Shown here: positions 32,124 through 39,913 of the stretch, in pieces | Layout: each line of letters opens with the position of its first letter | Numbering within the stretch: the stretch's first letter is position 1 | Virus record (IMG/VR): IMGVR_UViG_3300048590_000037 | Coordinates: 1 to 43,564 of that record | DNA length: 43,564 bases | Source of the DNA: a virus | Strand: one strand, 5' to 3' | Program-made: the position numbers and the translations under genes | Notes under the pieces: model-generated | The model's input: the letters and a program-made list of their open reading frames with translations, nothing else | The model's database searches: none | What the model was told of the DNA's origin: nothing

Positions 32124-34433
32124 ATGGCAACAAGTCGTTCAGTAATGGATAAAGAAAATCAAGCTTCCGGCTATGAAAATGTCTTAGCCGGGGCTTTATC
32201 TTCTTTAGCTGATTTAGGATTAGGATGGCCTGATCTATTTTTATTTGCTAAGTCTCTAGCCACTGGTAAGTCTGTAAGAGAAGCTTTACAAACTCCCGGA
32301 GTAAGCGCAGAAGCTAAAAAGAAACTGGAAGAACTAACTAATCTACCTGTTGAGGGAGCTACGCCCGGTAAAGAAGGCTTCTATGCTTTCGGACAAGGAG
32401 CTATCCCTATCCCTATTGCCAAAGCAAAGACAGGCTTAGGTATTGTAGCTTCCATGCTTGGCGGCGCTGCCGCAGGTGGTTCTATTTCTTTAGTGGGTTC
32501 TACTTTATTCCCTGATAGTCCTGCTGCTCAAGTGGCTTTAGGTTTCATTCCTTTCGCTGGTGGAGCTGCTAGAGGTTTGACAAGAGAATTAGTAGCTGCT
32601 AAGTACAGAGGCAAGTTAGCCCCGGATGCTTTGGAAAAGTTTAAAGAAGGTAGACTTACTTTAGGAGAACTTACAGGTGATCCAAAGATTCTCCACCAAG
32701 AAGAATTCTTCAGAACAAACCCCGTAACCGCTCAAAAGGCTGGAAAATGGGAAGCTACAAGAAAGGCTGATCTGGAGAATGCTTTAGCTAACATCGTTTC
32801 TAAACCTGTAGCACTAAGTACAGAGGCAATTGGTGTTCGTGGCTTTAAAGCCTTTGAAGCAAGAGCCGAAGCTGTGAAGAAGATTCATAAAGACTTAACT
32901 GCTACAGAATTCAAAGCTGCTCTTGAAGGGCTTCCTGCCCACCTTAGAGATAAAAGAATCTTTGATACTTCTTTAATCAACGTTGTAGTAACTGACCTAT
33001 TAAATGAATACAGAGGGTTAGCTAAGACCTATGATGTTAAGCAAGTTATTAATCAGTTAGAAGAAATTCAAGCAGGCTTGTTAGATACTTCTGGAATGCC
33101 TAAGCCTTTAACTGGTAGAGAATTCCAAGCTCAACTAAGACAGTGGGGAGAAAAAGCCGCCACAGGGGAAGGTTTATTCAAAGATGTTGGGGTATCTACT
33201 ACTAAAGGAATTGCTTCTAAGGTCTTTGGAGCTTTCACAGACACTCTGCAACAAACAGCAGACAATTTAGATATCAAACAATTTGCACCAGAAATCTCTG
33301 ATGTTGCTGCCAAGTTAAAAGAAGCTAGATCAAACTTCAAAAGAAGAAGCGAAATGTTGGAGGTTGAACAGAAGAAGCCTATTAATAGATTCTTTGCTGA
33401 AAGAGGAATTACTGATGCTGTAGCTGATCCTGAGAAAGTCAGAAATGCTCTTTTAAATTCCTCAGACACGGAAAGAAGATATCTATTTGATGTTCTAGAG
33501 AAATATGATCCAGAATTAGCTACAAAGATTAGATCCGATTTATTCGACAGATTGATGCAAAAAGGATATGTTAAAGGGGCTAATGATGTAGAGCCTAAAT
33601 TCTCTCCAGAACAGTTCTTGAAAGCCTTCGATGAAGCATCCATGAAAGACGCTAGATTCTTGGCTGACACCCTTCCAGACCCAAAGCAAAGGGCTGAGTT
33701 TCTTAATAGGGTAGGAGAAATGAGAAAGATGGCTTCTCATGGATTTGTGATGCCTGATGATACTGGAAAGATGCTTTCTGGCGCTGCTGCCACTGTGACT
33801 GGTATGCGGGCTGTGGAGTCATCCTTCATTACTAATGCCTTTACTGGTTTACGCAACTATGTTGTAGGTAAAGAGCAAATGTATAATTATCTTTTTAACC
33901 CTCAAACTCCGGGGAAACCCGGCATTGAACGGTTCCAAAATGCCATGCTTGGAACCGCTAAAGGAATCTTTAATCAGAATCCTTTCAACTACAGTCAGGG
34001 TTTACTAGGGGTCTACCGAGGGATGCAGGCAGAGCGGGAGCTACAAATGCCCGCAGAAGCCCCTAAAACGGCTCAGAAGCCTCCAAAACAGGGAGAAGAT
34101 ATCCTGATACCAGACGACCTTCTGAAAGGCTCAGAAGCCGATATAGTCATTCCAGACAATCTTACGTCAGAATCGTCAGGAATGGTATCGCATGAGGATT
34201 TTCCAAAAGTATCCCCGGAGGAACAAGCCCAAAGGGATGCCGTGGCACAGCAATTGATTGCTGGAGAGGCTACAGGGGAATCTAGGGGAGAACCATATAC
34301 CTTGGAGCAGAAGCAGAATCTAAAGAGAATGCGTATCCAGAATATTCAACAGGAAATGCAACTTCAGCGTAGAAATCCTGCTGCTATTCAAGCATTGACT
34401 GTAGAACTACAAAGGGAATTGGCTAGGCCATGA
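32124..34433 (+). CDS. Large DNA-ejection/internal virion protein, 769 aa
   Basis: Largest protein of the genome. The N-terminal portion has two hydrophobic stretches (LGIVASMLGGAAAGGSISLV; VALGFIPFAGGAARG) able to insert in a membrane. The middle is charged and helical (AKLKEARSNFKRRSEMLEVE; DAVADPEKVRNALLNSSD), and the C-terminus is disordered-looking with EDILIPDDLL/ADIVIPDNL-like repeats. No lytic transglycosylase Glu motif was noticed. Last virion gene before endolysin. An ejection-channel role is inferred. Confidence 0.7.
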   Translation: MATSRSVMDKENQASGYENVLAGALSSLADLGLGWPDLFLFAKSLATGKSVREALQTPGVSAEAKKKLEELTNLPVEGATPGKEGFYAFGQGAIPIPIAKAKTGLGIVASMLGGAAAGGSISLVGSTLFPDSPAAQVALGFIPFAGGAARGLTRELVAAKYRGKLAPDALEKFKEGRLTLGELTGDPKILHQEEFFRTNPVTAQKAGKWEATRKADLENALANIVSKPVALSTEAIGVRGFKAFEARAEAVKKIHKDLTATEFKAALEGLPAHLRDKRIFDTSLINVVVTDLLNEYRGLAKTYDVKQVINQLEEIQAGLLDTSGMPKPLTGREFQAQLRQWGEKAATGEGLFKDVGVSTTKGIASKVFGAFTDTLQQTADNLDIKQFAPEISDVAAKLKEARSNFKRRSEMLEVEQKKPINRFFAERGITDAVADPEKVRNALLNSSDTERRYLFDVLEKYDPELATKIRSDLFDRLMQKGYVKGANDVEPKFSPEQFLKAFDEASMKDARFLADTLPDPKQRAEFLNRVGEMRKMASHGFVMPDDTGKMLSGAAATVTGMRAVESSFITNAFTGLRNYVVGKEQMYNYLFNPQTPGKPGIERFQNAMLGTAKGIFNQNPFNYSQGLLGVYRGMQAERELQMPAEAPKTAQKPPKQGEDILIPDDLLKGSEADIVIPDNLTSESSGMVSHEDFPKVSPEEQAQRDAVAQQLIAGEATGESRGEPYTLEQKQNLKRMRIQNIQQEMQLQRRNPAAIQALTVELQRELARP

Positions 34434-34855
34434 ATTATAATAGACTTATAGAACAATTGAAACTCCATGAGGGTGTTCGTGATCGACCTTATAAAGATTC
34501 TGTAGGAAAGCTGACCATTGGTGTAGGTAGGAATCTAACTGATAAGGGACTTAAGCCTAAAGAGATAGAATACTTATTAATGAACGATATCATGGACTGT
34601 ATAGATGATTTGAACAAATACCTTCCGTGGTGGCGACAACTGAACGAAGTTCGTCAAAGAGTTCTTATGGATATGTGTTTTAATCTTGGTATCGGCGGTT
34701 TGTTAGGTTTTAAAAATACACTGGCATTCATCCAATCTGGTGACTACGAACAAGCCTCACAGAATATGTTGTTGTCTAAATGGGCAAGTCAAGTAGGACA
34801 AAGATCTAGGCGATTGTCCGAAATGATGCGAACAGGACAAGACTACGAAGAATAA
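34430..34855 (+). CDS. Endolysin, T4-type lysozyme (GH24 muramidase)
   Basis: Protein of 141 aa that hydrolyses peptidoglycan. LKLHEGVRDRPYKDSVGKLTIGVGRNLT contains the catalytic Glu (HEG), Asp (YKDSVG) and Thr (TIGVG) of T4-type lysozymes. C-terminal WASQVGQRSRRLSEMMRTG matches the GQ.R.RR..E. end of the family. No signal peptide, so release depends on a holin. Overlaps the preceding gene by 4 bp and is the last plus-arm gene before the terminator. Confidence 0.93.
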   Translation: MNYNRLIEQLKLHEGVRDRPYKDSVGKLTIGVGRNLTDKGLKPKEIEYLLMNDIMDCIDDLNKYLPWWRQLNEVRQRVLMDMCFNLGIGGLLGFKNTLAFIQSGDYEQASQNMLLSKWASQVGQRSRRLSEMMRTGQDYEE

Positions 34856-34880
34856 AAAAAAGCCCCTTTTCAGGGGCTTA
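34853..34880. terminator. Intrinsic terminator between convergent arms
   Basis: AAGCCCCT and AGGGGCTT (34860-34867, 34872-34879) form an 8-bp stem with loop TTTC. On the minus strand it is followed by a run of eight Ts and then ATT, a strong terminator for the long minus arm. On the plus side the following TAATTA is a poor U tract, so rightward termination is likely weaker. Confidence 0.9.
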
Positions 34881-34898
34881 ATTACTTCTAGGCACTAT

Positions 34899-36773
34899 TC
34901 AAATCTCACAGTATCCAGCAACGCAAGCTAGCTGCTGCGCCCCTTCTACATTGTCCGTATTCTCGATAAATTCTTCCCAATTGATTGATTTAGGCATCTT
35001 TGCCTCTAGCTCTTTGTACTGTTCTTCTGTGATAGCTTCATAAGGAGCTTGTTTATAGATTCCGCCATCAAAGGGTAGAAAAGAGATTCCAGAAATAATG
35101 TCAAAGTGTGCGTAAACTGTAGCACCCATTTCTAACCACTCATGCTCTTTAACCATAAAGGTTACAGAGGGTTTATGCTCACACCAATACTCAGCGAATA
35201 ATTTCCAGATCTTGAAATGCTGATAGCTGCTTACTTCATCCCTCACCAAAGCATTCTTTGGTGCTTTCATCGGAAAGCTGAATACTGTTGTTGACTCTGG
35301 CTTATGAAAGTCAGGCTCCCAAGGAATGCCTTGAGACTTCATAAAGTTTGTCAAGGGATCTTTATTGTCTGACCTTACCCTACGAATATAATACTTAGCA
35401 AATCTAGGGTGTATGCCAGAACTAGAATCAACCAACTGGCTAACAGTACCACTAGGCTTGACGCAAGTAATAGCCACAGAAACGTTAATACCGAATTTTT
35501 CAGCGTATTCTTTGTTAGTTTCAATTGCTACCTCTTTAATAGCTGTAAGCACTTCACCATTCATCATTAATGGCACATTGTCAAAGATTCCAGTTAAAGA
35601 CACTCCTAACAATCTTTCTTCTTCCGTATTTCTTGTCCATATCTTTCTGAGATATGGAAAGTGGGTAAGAGTAGACTGTAGTGTTCCTAGAATAGTAGCT
35701 AATCGTACTTTTTCCTCTAAAGTCTCTAGAGTATCTTCTGATCTGACAACTACTTCCGTCAGGTTACAGAATTGATTTCCTCTAAGAATAATTTCAGAGC
35801 ATGGGTTTGTTCCAAAATCATAATCTGGATTCCTTCTTCCATTCTCTTTTACTTTTTCAATAGAGGCTTTACGGTTAAAGATTCCTCTTTCACCACTTCC
35901 ACTCTCATAGAGACTAGTCCACTCTCTGAGAAACCTACCCATATCAGGACGACCATCATAAACTGCGCTATTGTTCGCTAAAGCTCTTTGAGGATTGTCA
36001 ATCCACCAATTACCTATTTTGCAATGGCGCATAGAATCATCGTCAAGGTCTGATAAGCTAATCATAGCACTTCTACGCACTCCACCAACTACTACAACCT
36101 CTCCAATCTTGCAGAGGATATCGTGGCACTCTAGAGACGTTAAGCGTCTGCCAGCGGCTTTGATGAAGGTACGAACAACAAAATCAAACAATTCCTCTAG
36201 CGGTCTAGGGCCGGAAGCGCGACCACCAAAGACCTTTAATCTGGCTCCAGCAGGACGAATTTTGGATAGATCCCACTTAGGTACTTCACCACTCCACAGG
36301 AGGGCTAGAAGCTGTCTAAGAGCCTTGCTCCAACCTTCCTTGCTGTCATGCACTACGATGGTAGTACCACTATCAAAGAGCTTTTGAGGAATCTCAGGAA
36401 GCTTGGAAATATACTTCTTCTCGACAGAGAAGCCAACACCAGTACCACAGAGAAGAATAAACATAGCCTCATCAAATGACTTCATATCATCAATAGGCAG
36501 ATATGCACAATTGTAGCCACAGGTGTTATCTCTTTCTAGAGCAGGTCCAGCAGTCATTAATGCTCTCATAGAAGGCATTAATTCTCTATTCAAGATAGCC
36601 TGTTCAATGGCTGTCCAGTCTTTCTCTGAGATTTCCCCTTCAGCTTTATTTTTCATAAAGGCTACATACCGGGAAACTGTTTCGTCCCAATTCTCTCTAC
36701 GACCTTTATCGTCAAGGAAACGAGCATAACGAGATTTAGCAATATACTGTTCATAAACTCCCATTTCAGTCAT
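34899..36773 (-). CDS. nrdJ: Class II (B12-dependent) ribonucleoside-triphosphate reductase
   Basis: Reduces NTPs to dNTPs with adenosylcobalamin. About 624 aa from the ATG at 36773 (MTEMGVYEQYIAK), compared with 739 for the Lactobacillus enzyme. Visible: CGYNCAYLP (redox Cys), ILLCGTGVGFSVE, VVVVGGVRRSAMISLSD, NPCSEIIL (thiyl Cys region), VKPSGTVSQL, and C-terminal CVAGYC (shuttle cysteine pair) at the end. This combination marks the monomeric RTPR rather than class I NrdA. It overlaps the preceding gene by 8 bp. Downstream is the terminator. B12 must come from host or environment. Confidence 0.95.
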   Translation of the reverse strand: MTEMGVYEQYIAKSRYARFLDDKGRRENWDETVSRYVAFMKNKAEGEISEKDWTAIEQAILNRELMPSMRALMTAGPALERDNTCGYNCAYLPIDDMKSFDEAMFILLCGTGVGFSVEKKYISKLPEIPQKLFDSGTTIVVHDSKEGWSKALRQLLALLWSGEVPKWDLSKIRPAGARLKVFGGRASGPRPLEELFDFVVRTFIKAAGRRLTSLECHDILCKIGEVVVVGGVRRSAMISLSDLDDDSMRHCKIGNWWIDNPQRALANNSAVYDGRPDMGRFLREWTSLYESGSGERGIFNRKASIEKVKENGRRNPDYDFGTNPCSEIILRGNQFCNLTEVVVRSEDTLETLEEKVRLATILGTLQSTLTHFPYLRKIWTRNTEEERLLGVSLTGIFDNVPLMMNGEVLTAIKEVAIETNKEYAEKFGINVSVAITCVKPSGTVSQLVDSSSGIHPRFAKYYIRRVRSDNKDPLTNFMKSQGIPWEPDFHKPESTTVFSFPMKAPKNALVRDEVSSYQHFKIWKLFAEYWCEHKPSVTFMVKEHEWLEMGATVYAHFDIISGISFLPFDGGIYKQAPYEAITEEQYKELEAKMPKSINWEEFIENTDNVEGAQQLACVAGYCEI

Positions 36774-37017
36774 AGTCGTTTCCGTAGTAATCTTCACTAT
36801 CTTCTTCTTCATATTCAGTGTATTCTTCACTTTCCTCATCAAAAACATCATAATCATTGTCATCAATGAGTTCTTGTAGCTGTTTTCTTTTCATTGGAAT
36901 CCTATCTTCAAAAGCATCTAGTAAATCATCAGACGTAATCTCCAATGCCTCAAGCAAAGTAATTTCATCAATACGTCTAAGCTCTCTTTTTAGTTCGTGA
37001 AAGGTTCGCTTAATCAT
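36766..37017 (-). CDS. Hypothetical protein with very acidic C-terminus
   Basis: Protein of 83 aa: basic N-terminus (MIKRTFHELKRELRRIDEIT), a helical DDLLDAFEDRIPMKRKQLQE, then a tail rich in Asp, Glu and Tyr (ESEEYTEYEEEDSEDYYGND). The start overlaps the holin stop (ATGA) and the end overlaps RNR. No family recognised. Shares the Tyr/Asp/Glu-rich style of the 49-aa protein at 5446-5595. Confidence 0.65.
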   Translation of the reverse strand: MIKRTFHELKRELRRIDEITLLEALEITSDDLLDAFEDRIPMKRKQLQELIDDNDYDVFDEESEEYTEYEEEDSEDYYGNDYD

Positions 37018-37466
37018 TCTTGCTTAGGCTTTTTAAACTTTTCGTAGCTTCTATAAGCACCAAGACCTAGCATACCAGTCAATAAGACATATAATTGTTC
37101 TGTGTCTAATTGAGGCGGAACAGGAACCACTAGAATGTTAGCAAGCCAGACAAGCAAAGGATAGACTACCGTGTAGGCTAATCCTGTTACACAAATCCAG
37201 CCTGCTCCGGGTCGCCAGCCTGATTTGAATAGTGAATCAGACTTAGCTTCCTCAATATTTGTATCCATCTGCTTTAGAGCAATGGCTGTCTCATTAGCTT
37301 TATCAGCTAATCGCTCATTCTGAGTCAATTGGAGTAATTTGAATTCTGCTTCAGCCCTTTCTTTGGCCTGAGCAATAGTGTCAGGAAAGACAGCATCAAT
37401 AAGCTGTTTACCTGCTGTAATGATTAGCTCGCCCAAAGGGGCGGCGATTAGTGCGGGAAGTGCCAT
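37014..37466 (-). CDS. Holin, 3TM type
   Basis: Protein of 150 aa. N-terminal LPALIAAPLGELIITAGKQL is amphipathic, the middle is a helical charged segment (AQAKERAEAEFKLLQLTQNE), then SGWRPGAGWICVTGLAYTVV, YPLLVWLANILVVPVP and LYVLLTGMLGLGAYRSYEK. The GWRP.GWIC...Y segment plus C-terminal membrane helices match the holin-of-3TMs family (GTA_holin_3TM-like). Ribosome-binding site AAGGAGATAAT. Works with the GH24 endolysin, which lies on the opposite arm. Confidence 0.85.
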   Translation of the reverse strand: MALPALIAAPLGELIITAGKQLIDAVFPDTIAQAKERAEAEFKLLQLTQNERLADKANETAIALKQMDTNIEEAKSDSLFKSGWRPGAGWICVTGLAYTVVYPLLVWLANILVVPVPPQLDTEQLYVLLTGMLGLGAYRSYEKFKKPKQE

Positions 37467-37487
37467 ATTATCTCCTTATAATTATCT

Positions 37488-37561
37488 TGGAGCAGGTAGA
37501 GGGAGTCGAACCCTGCTCTGCACAGCTTGGAAGGCTGGCGACGCACCTTGCGCTTACCTGC
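37488..37561 (-). tRNA. tRNA-Gly (UCC)
   Basis: Acceptor GCAGGTA/TACCTGC, anticodon loop CTTCCAA (UCC), T loop GGTTCGACTCC-type, discriminator T and encoded CCA. 74 nt. One mismatched pair closes the anticodon stem. Reads GGA/GGG. Confidence 0.93.
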
Positions 37562-37564
37562 ATC

Positions 37565-37641
37565 TGGTGCCACTGGCAGGACTCGAACCTGCAAATTACG
37601 GCTTCTAAGACCGCTGCCTATACCAATTCGGCTACAGTGGC
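37565..37641 (-). tRNA. tRNA-Leu-type anticodon (UAG), but class I structure
   Basis: Acceptor GCCACTG/CAGTGGC, D arm GCC/GGC, anticodon stem-loop GCGGT-CTTAGAA-GCCGT (UAG, reading CUA/CUG), 5-base variable loop AATTT, T arm GCAGG-TTCGAGT-CCTGC, A and encoded CCA. 77 nt. Bacterial leucine tRNAs normally carry a long variable arm, absent here. Confidence 0.9.
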
Positions 37642-37646
37642 ATTAC

Positions 37647-37720
37647 TGGTCAGTCTAAGAGGATTTGAACCTCTACCGCTACGCCCCAAACGTAGTACGC
37701 TACCGTTACGCCATAGACTG
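37647..37720 (-). tRNA. tRNA-Pro (UGG)
   Basis: Acceptor CAGTCTA/TAGACTG with C1-G72 as in bacterial proline tRNAs, anticodon stem CTACG/CGTAG around TTTGGGG (UGG), T loop GGTTCAAATCC, A and encoded CCA. 74 nt. Confidence 0.94.
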
Positions 37721-37721
37721 G

Positions 37722-37811
37722 TGGTGGAAGCTGTAGGATTTGAACCTACGGAACCTTTTCAGATTCGACGGTTTTCAAGACCGTTGCAATAAACCACTCT
37801 GCCAAGCTTCC
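37722..37811 (-). tRNA. tRNA-Ser (UGA)
   Basis: Acceptor GGAAGCT/AGCTTCC, anticodon stem ACGGT/ACCGT around CTTGAAA (UGA), long class II variable arm (GAATCTGAAAAGGTTCC), T loop GGTTCAAATCC, encoded CCA. 90 nt. One base separates it from tRNA-Pro. Confidence 0.95.
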
Positions 37812-37818
37812 ATGTTTA

Positions 37819-37890
37819 AAGCAGAGGATGGAGTCGAACCACCTATCTTCAGCTTATGAGGCTAACGAGATACCGTTTCTCTACTCTGCT
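37819..37890 (-). tRNA. tRNA-Met (CAU), CCA not encoded
   Basis: Acceptor AGCAGAG/CTCTGCT, D arm GAG/CTC, anticodon stem TTAGC/GCTGA around CTCATAA (CAU), T loop GGTTCGACTCC. No CCA is encoded, unlike the other tRNAs here. Could instead be an Ile2-type tRNA needing lysidine at C34; elongator Met is the default. Confidence 0.85.
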
Positions 37891-37898
37891 AACTCTAT

Positions 37899-37974
37899 TG
37901 GTGCTACAGGAAGGAATCGAACCCTCAACCCCTTGATTACAAATCAAGTGCTCTACCTATTGAGCTACTGTAGC
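37899..37974 (-). tRNA. tRNA-Thr (UGU)
   Basis: Acceptor GCTACAG/CTGTAGC, anticodon stem CTTGA/TCAAG around TTTGTAA (UGU), T loop GGTTCGATTCC, A and encoded CCA. 76 nt. Its 5' end overlaps the last 18 bases of the 60-aa gene upstream. Confidence 0.95.
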
Positions 37975-38139
37975 TTTCTTACCTTTTACAAACTCTGAAT
38001 AAGTTTTATTGCCTACTTGCCACCAAGCTTTCTTCTTTCCATGCTTGGCAGCAGTTTTAGCTGGCCCTCTGAAGCCTTTAACTCTATTGCGTTGTTTAGC
38101 TTGAAATACCAGTCTAGCGTTTTTGCTGTTTCGGCTCAT
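37957..38139 (-). CDS. Small very basic protein, 60 aa
   Basis: Reads MSRNSKNARLVFQAKQRNRV, then a Lys-rich stretch and KAWWQVGNKTYSEFVKGKK. The ATG follows AAGGAATCTTCTA. Strong positive charge suggests nucleic acid or ribosome contact. It sits between tRNA-Arg and tRNA-Thr and its 3' end enters the tRNA-Thr gene. Family not recognised. Confidence 0.6.
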   Translation of the reverse strand: MSRNSKNARLVFQAKQRNRVKGFRGPAKTAAKHGKKKAWWQVGNKTYSEFVKGKKATVAQ

Positions 38140-38155
38140 TAGAAGATTCCTTAAT

Positions 38156-38232
38156 TGGTCTCACTGGAAGGATTTGAACCCTCGACATTCCGGGTAGAAG
38201 CCGGATGCTCTAATCCGCTGAGCTACAGTGAG
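38156..38232 (-). tRNA. tRNA-Arg (UCU)
   Basis: Acceptor CTCACTG/CAGTGAG, anticodon stem TCCGG/CCGGA around CTTCTAC (UCU), T loop GGTTCAAATCC, A and encoded CCA. 77 nt. Reads AGA/AGG, codons often rare in GC-rich hosts and frequent in the AT-rich genes here. Confidence 0.94.
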
Positions 38233-38240
38233 ATTATACC

Positions 38241-39008
38241 TTAACTGTACTTACGTTTCAAGTAGTCCAGAGAAATAAACATTTCATCAAAAGAACCATC
38301 TTCAACTTCATTCAGCATGATGATGCCTCGCCAATGATTGTTAGCCTGTGGCCCCATGTATGGTTCATCGTGTTCGTAGCAACTTCCAGCAATGATAGCT
38401 GTAATCTGCCTTCCATCGGCTCTAAAGCCTGTGGCTATCTGTCTACCCTGCTGATGCCCTGCGATACAGCTTTGATGCTTTGTTGCGATAAGTCTTTGAG
38501 CACTGGCAACGGGCCTGCCCATAGGGCCAGAAACAAAATAATGACAGTATACAACACCATCAATGACAACCGGAACAAGAAAATCTTTAACATCCCACCC
38601 CCAATAAGAGTAACAAAGATCATTAACAGAAATGACCCCATCCAATTCCGGGGAATCTTCTACTGCTCTGTTAATTCTATTCTCATGGTTTCCTAATGTC
38701 AATACCAACTTAGGATTCCATCCTTTTTTCTTATTCTTGGATAGCCTACTTTGTTCCTTTACTATAGGAAACATTAAGTTATCCATAGCAATAATGGATG
38801 CCTCAATATCTTTTTTGTAGCGTCGTCCTTCAAAGCTCTTTTTACCTTTATCATAAGACGATAAAGACGACATATCGGCGAAGTCGCCAATCTGTACAAT
38901 TACATCAGGGCGCTTGTCAGCAGCATAATTACCTACACAGGTTAAAAAGGATGAATCAACTCCATCCTTTACCTGAACATCAGGGATTACTAGGTGTCTC
39001 TTACTCAT
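38241..39008 (-). CDS. Second metallophosphoesterase, 255 aa
   Basis: Calcineurin-like phosphoesterase. Motifs in order: VIPDVQ (first metal Asp), IVQIGDFAD, LTLGNHENR, then histidines in YCHYFVSG and SCIAGHQQGR. I recall this longer form with an N-terminal RHLVIPDVQVKDG start from many phages. It may act on nucleic acid ends or nucleotides; the substrate cannot be deduced. Its position directly before the tRNA genes is suggestive of RNA work but not proof. The start overlaps the upstream gene by 8 bp. Confidence 0.85.
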   Translation of the reverse strand: MSKRHLVIPDVQVKDGVDSSFLTCVGNYAADKRPDVIVQIGDFADMSSLSSYDKGKKSFEGRRYKKDIEASIIAMDNLMFPIVKEQSRLSKNKKKGWNPKLVLTLGNHENRINRAVEDSPELDGVISVNDLCYSYWGWDVKDFLVPVVIDGVVYCHYFVSGPMGRPVASAQRLIATKHQSCIAGHQQGRQIATGFRADGRQITAIIAGSCYEHDEPYMGPQANNHWRGIIMLNEVEDGSFDEMFISLDYLKRKYS

Positions 39009-39237
39009 GGATTTCTTTTAATGTTTTCCCCGCGTGAACACTAACACCAGTAATTAAGAGCCTGCTACGAATATTAGCAAACCCAAAGCCTTCTAAGGCT
39101 CTAGCAACTTCGTCTAAGATGCCATCCCACGAAGTTAATTTGTCATCATATTCAGGAGTATTAGACACAGTGATAGTCATAGATTTTCCATGTCCATCTG
39201 AATATGAAAAATTAATATAAGCGTTTTCATCACCCAT
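39001..39237 (-). CDS. Hypothetical protein, 78 aa
   Basis: Small alpha/beta-looking protein: ENAYINFSYSDGHGKSMTIT (strands), LTSWDGILDEVARALEGFGF (helix), then ANIRSRLLITGVSV. It overlaps ThyX and the phosphoesterase by 8 bp each, so all three are co-translated. No motif recognised. Confidence 0.65.
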   Translation of the reverse strand: MGDENAYINFSYSDGHGKSMTITVSNTPEYDDKLTSWDGILDEVARALEGFGFANIRSRLLITGVSVHAGKTLKEIHE

Positions 39238-39913
39238 TTGACTTCTCCATTAAAAAGTGCCACGAGACAGGAAACAACTGTAACATGATTTTGTCTATTT
39301 GTAAAGCAACTTCTTGAGTCTCTTTCTGAGTGTGAGAATCCAAACGAAGCTTACACACTCTAGAGAAGGCGGCGAGTGATCCGCTCCAAATCCACTCAGT
39401 CATGGTATTCAAAGGAAGAACCATCCTAGCCTGTTCTGGACATACTCCGTGTTCCAGCAACTTCTCATACGTAATTAAAGCTCTTAAAGAATTATCAAAA
39501 TTGAAATCAAAGCCCAAATCAACTGTTTCAGTGCTAGAGCCTTGCTTTACATTCTCGGCCCTACAGCGCCATTCATCGGGTAGGTAGAACTCAGGTTCGC
39601 TATCTACATAGCGCCTACTAACCTCATTCCAGCACAGCCCTACTTGATGCTTAACCAACTGCCTAGCAATGAAGATAGGAGCTTTAATACGGAAGCTTAC
39701 AAAACAGTGACCAAAAGGAGTCCAATGATTATTCTTAGCTAGATAGCTAATGAGTTTAATGTCTTTCTCTGGTAAAGACAAAATTATATCTTCCCCAACA
39801 GGAGTTTGGATATATTCACTTTCCTTATCAAAGGAGACTCTAGCAGCATTGACCACTGATAGGTCAGTACCCATAGAGTCTAGCAAAGTTACTTTTGTTT
39901 TAGATATCTTCAT
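39230..39913 (-). CDS. thyX: Flavin-dependent thymidylate synthase
   Basis: Makes dTMP from dUMP using FAD. About 227 aa from the ATG at 39913 (MKISKTKVTLLDSMG). Signature region RQLVKHQVGLCWNEVSRRYV and C-terminal QARMVLPLNTMTEWIWSGSL identify ThyX. The canonical RHR..S.NE.S.R motif is altered here: KHQ for RHR, one more residue before NE, and Cys in place of Ser. NE.SRRY remains. It overlaps the preceding gene by 14 bp. It works with class II RNR in dNTP supply. Confidence 0.9.
   Translation of the reverse strand: MKISKTKVTLLDSMGTDLSVVNAARVSFDKESEYIQTPVGEDIILSLPEKDIKLISYLAKNNHWTPFGHCFVSFRIKAPIFIARQLVKHQVGLCWNEVSRRYVDSEPEFYLPDEWRCRAENVKQGSSTETVDLGFDFNFDNSLRALITYEKLLEHGVCPEQARMVLPLNTMTEWIWSGSLAAFSRVCKLRLDSHTQKETQEVALQIDKIMLQLFPVSWHFLMEKSNG

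Noticed and set aside
37565-37641. Amber suppressor tRNA
   Set aside because: The anticodon is UAG, which reads CUA; an amber suppressor needs anticodon CUA. No in-frame amber recoding was seen in the genes.
37378-37792. Plus-strand frames with AGFEPL-like peptides over the tRNA cluster
   Set aside because: They are translations of antisense tRNA sequences, a well-known artefact.
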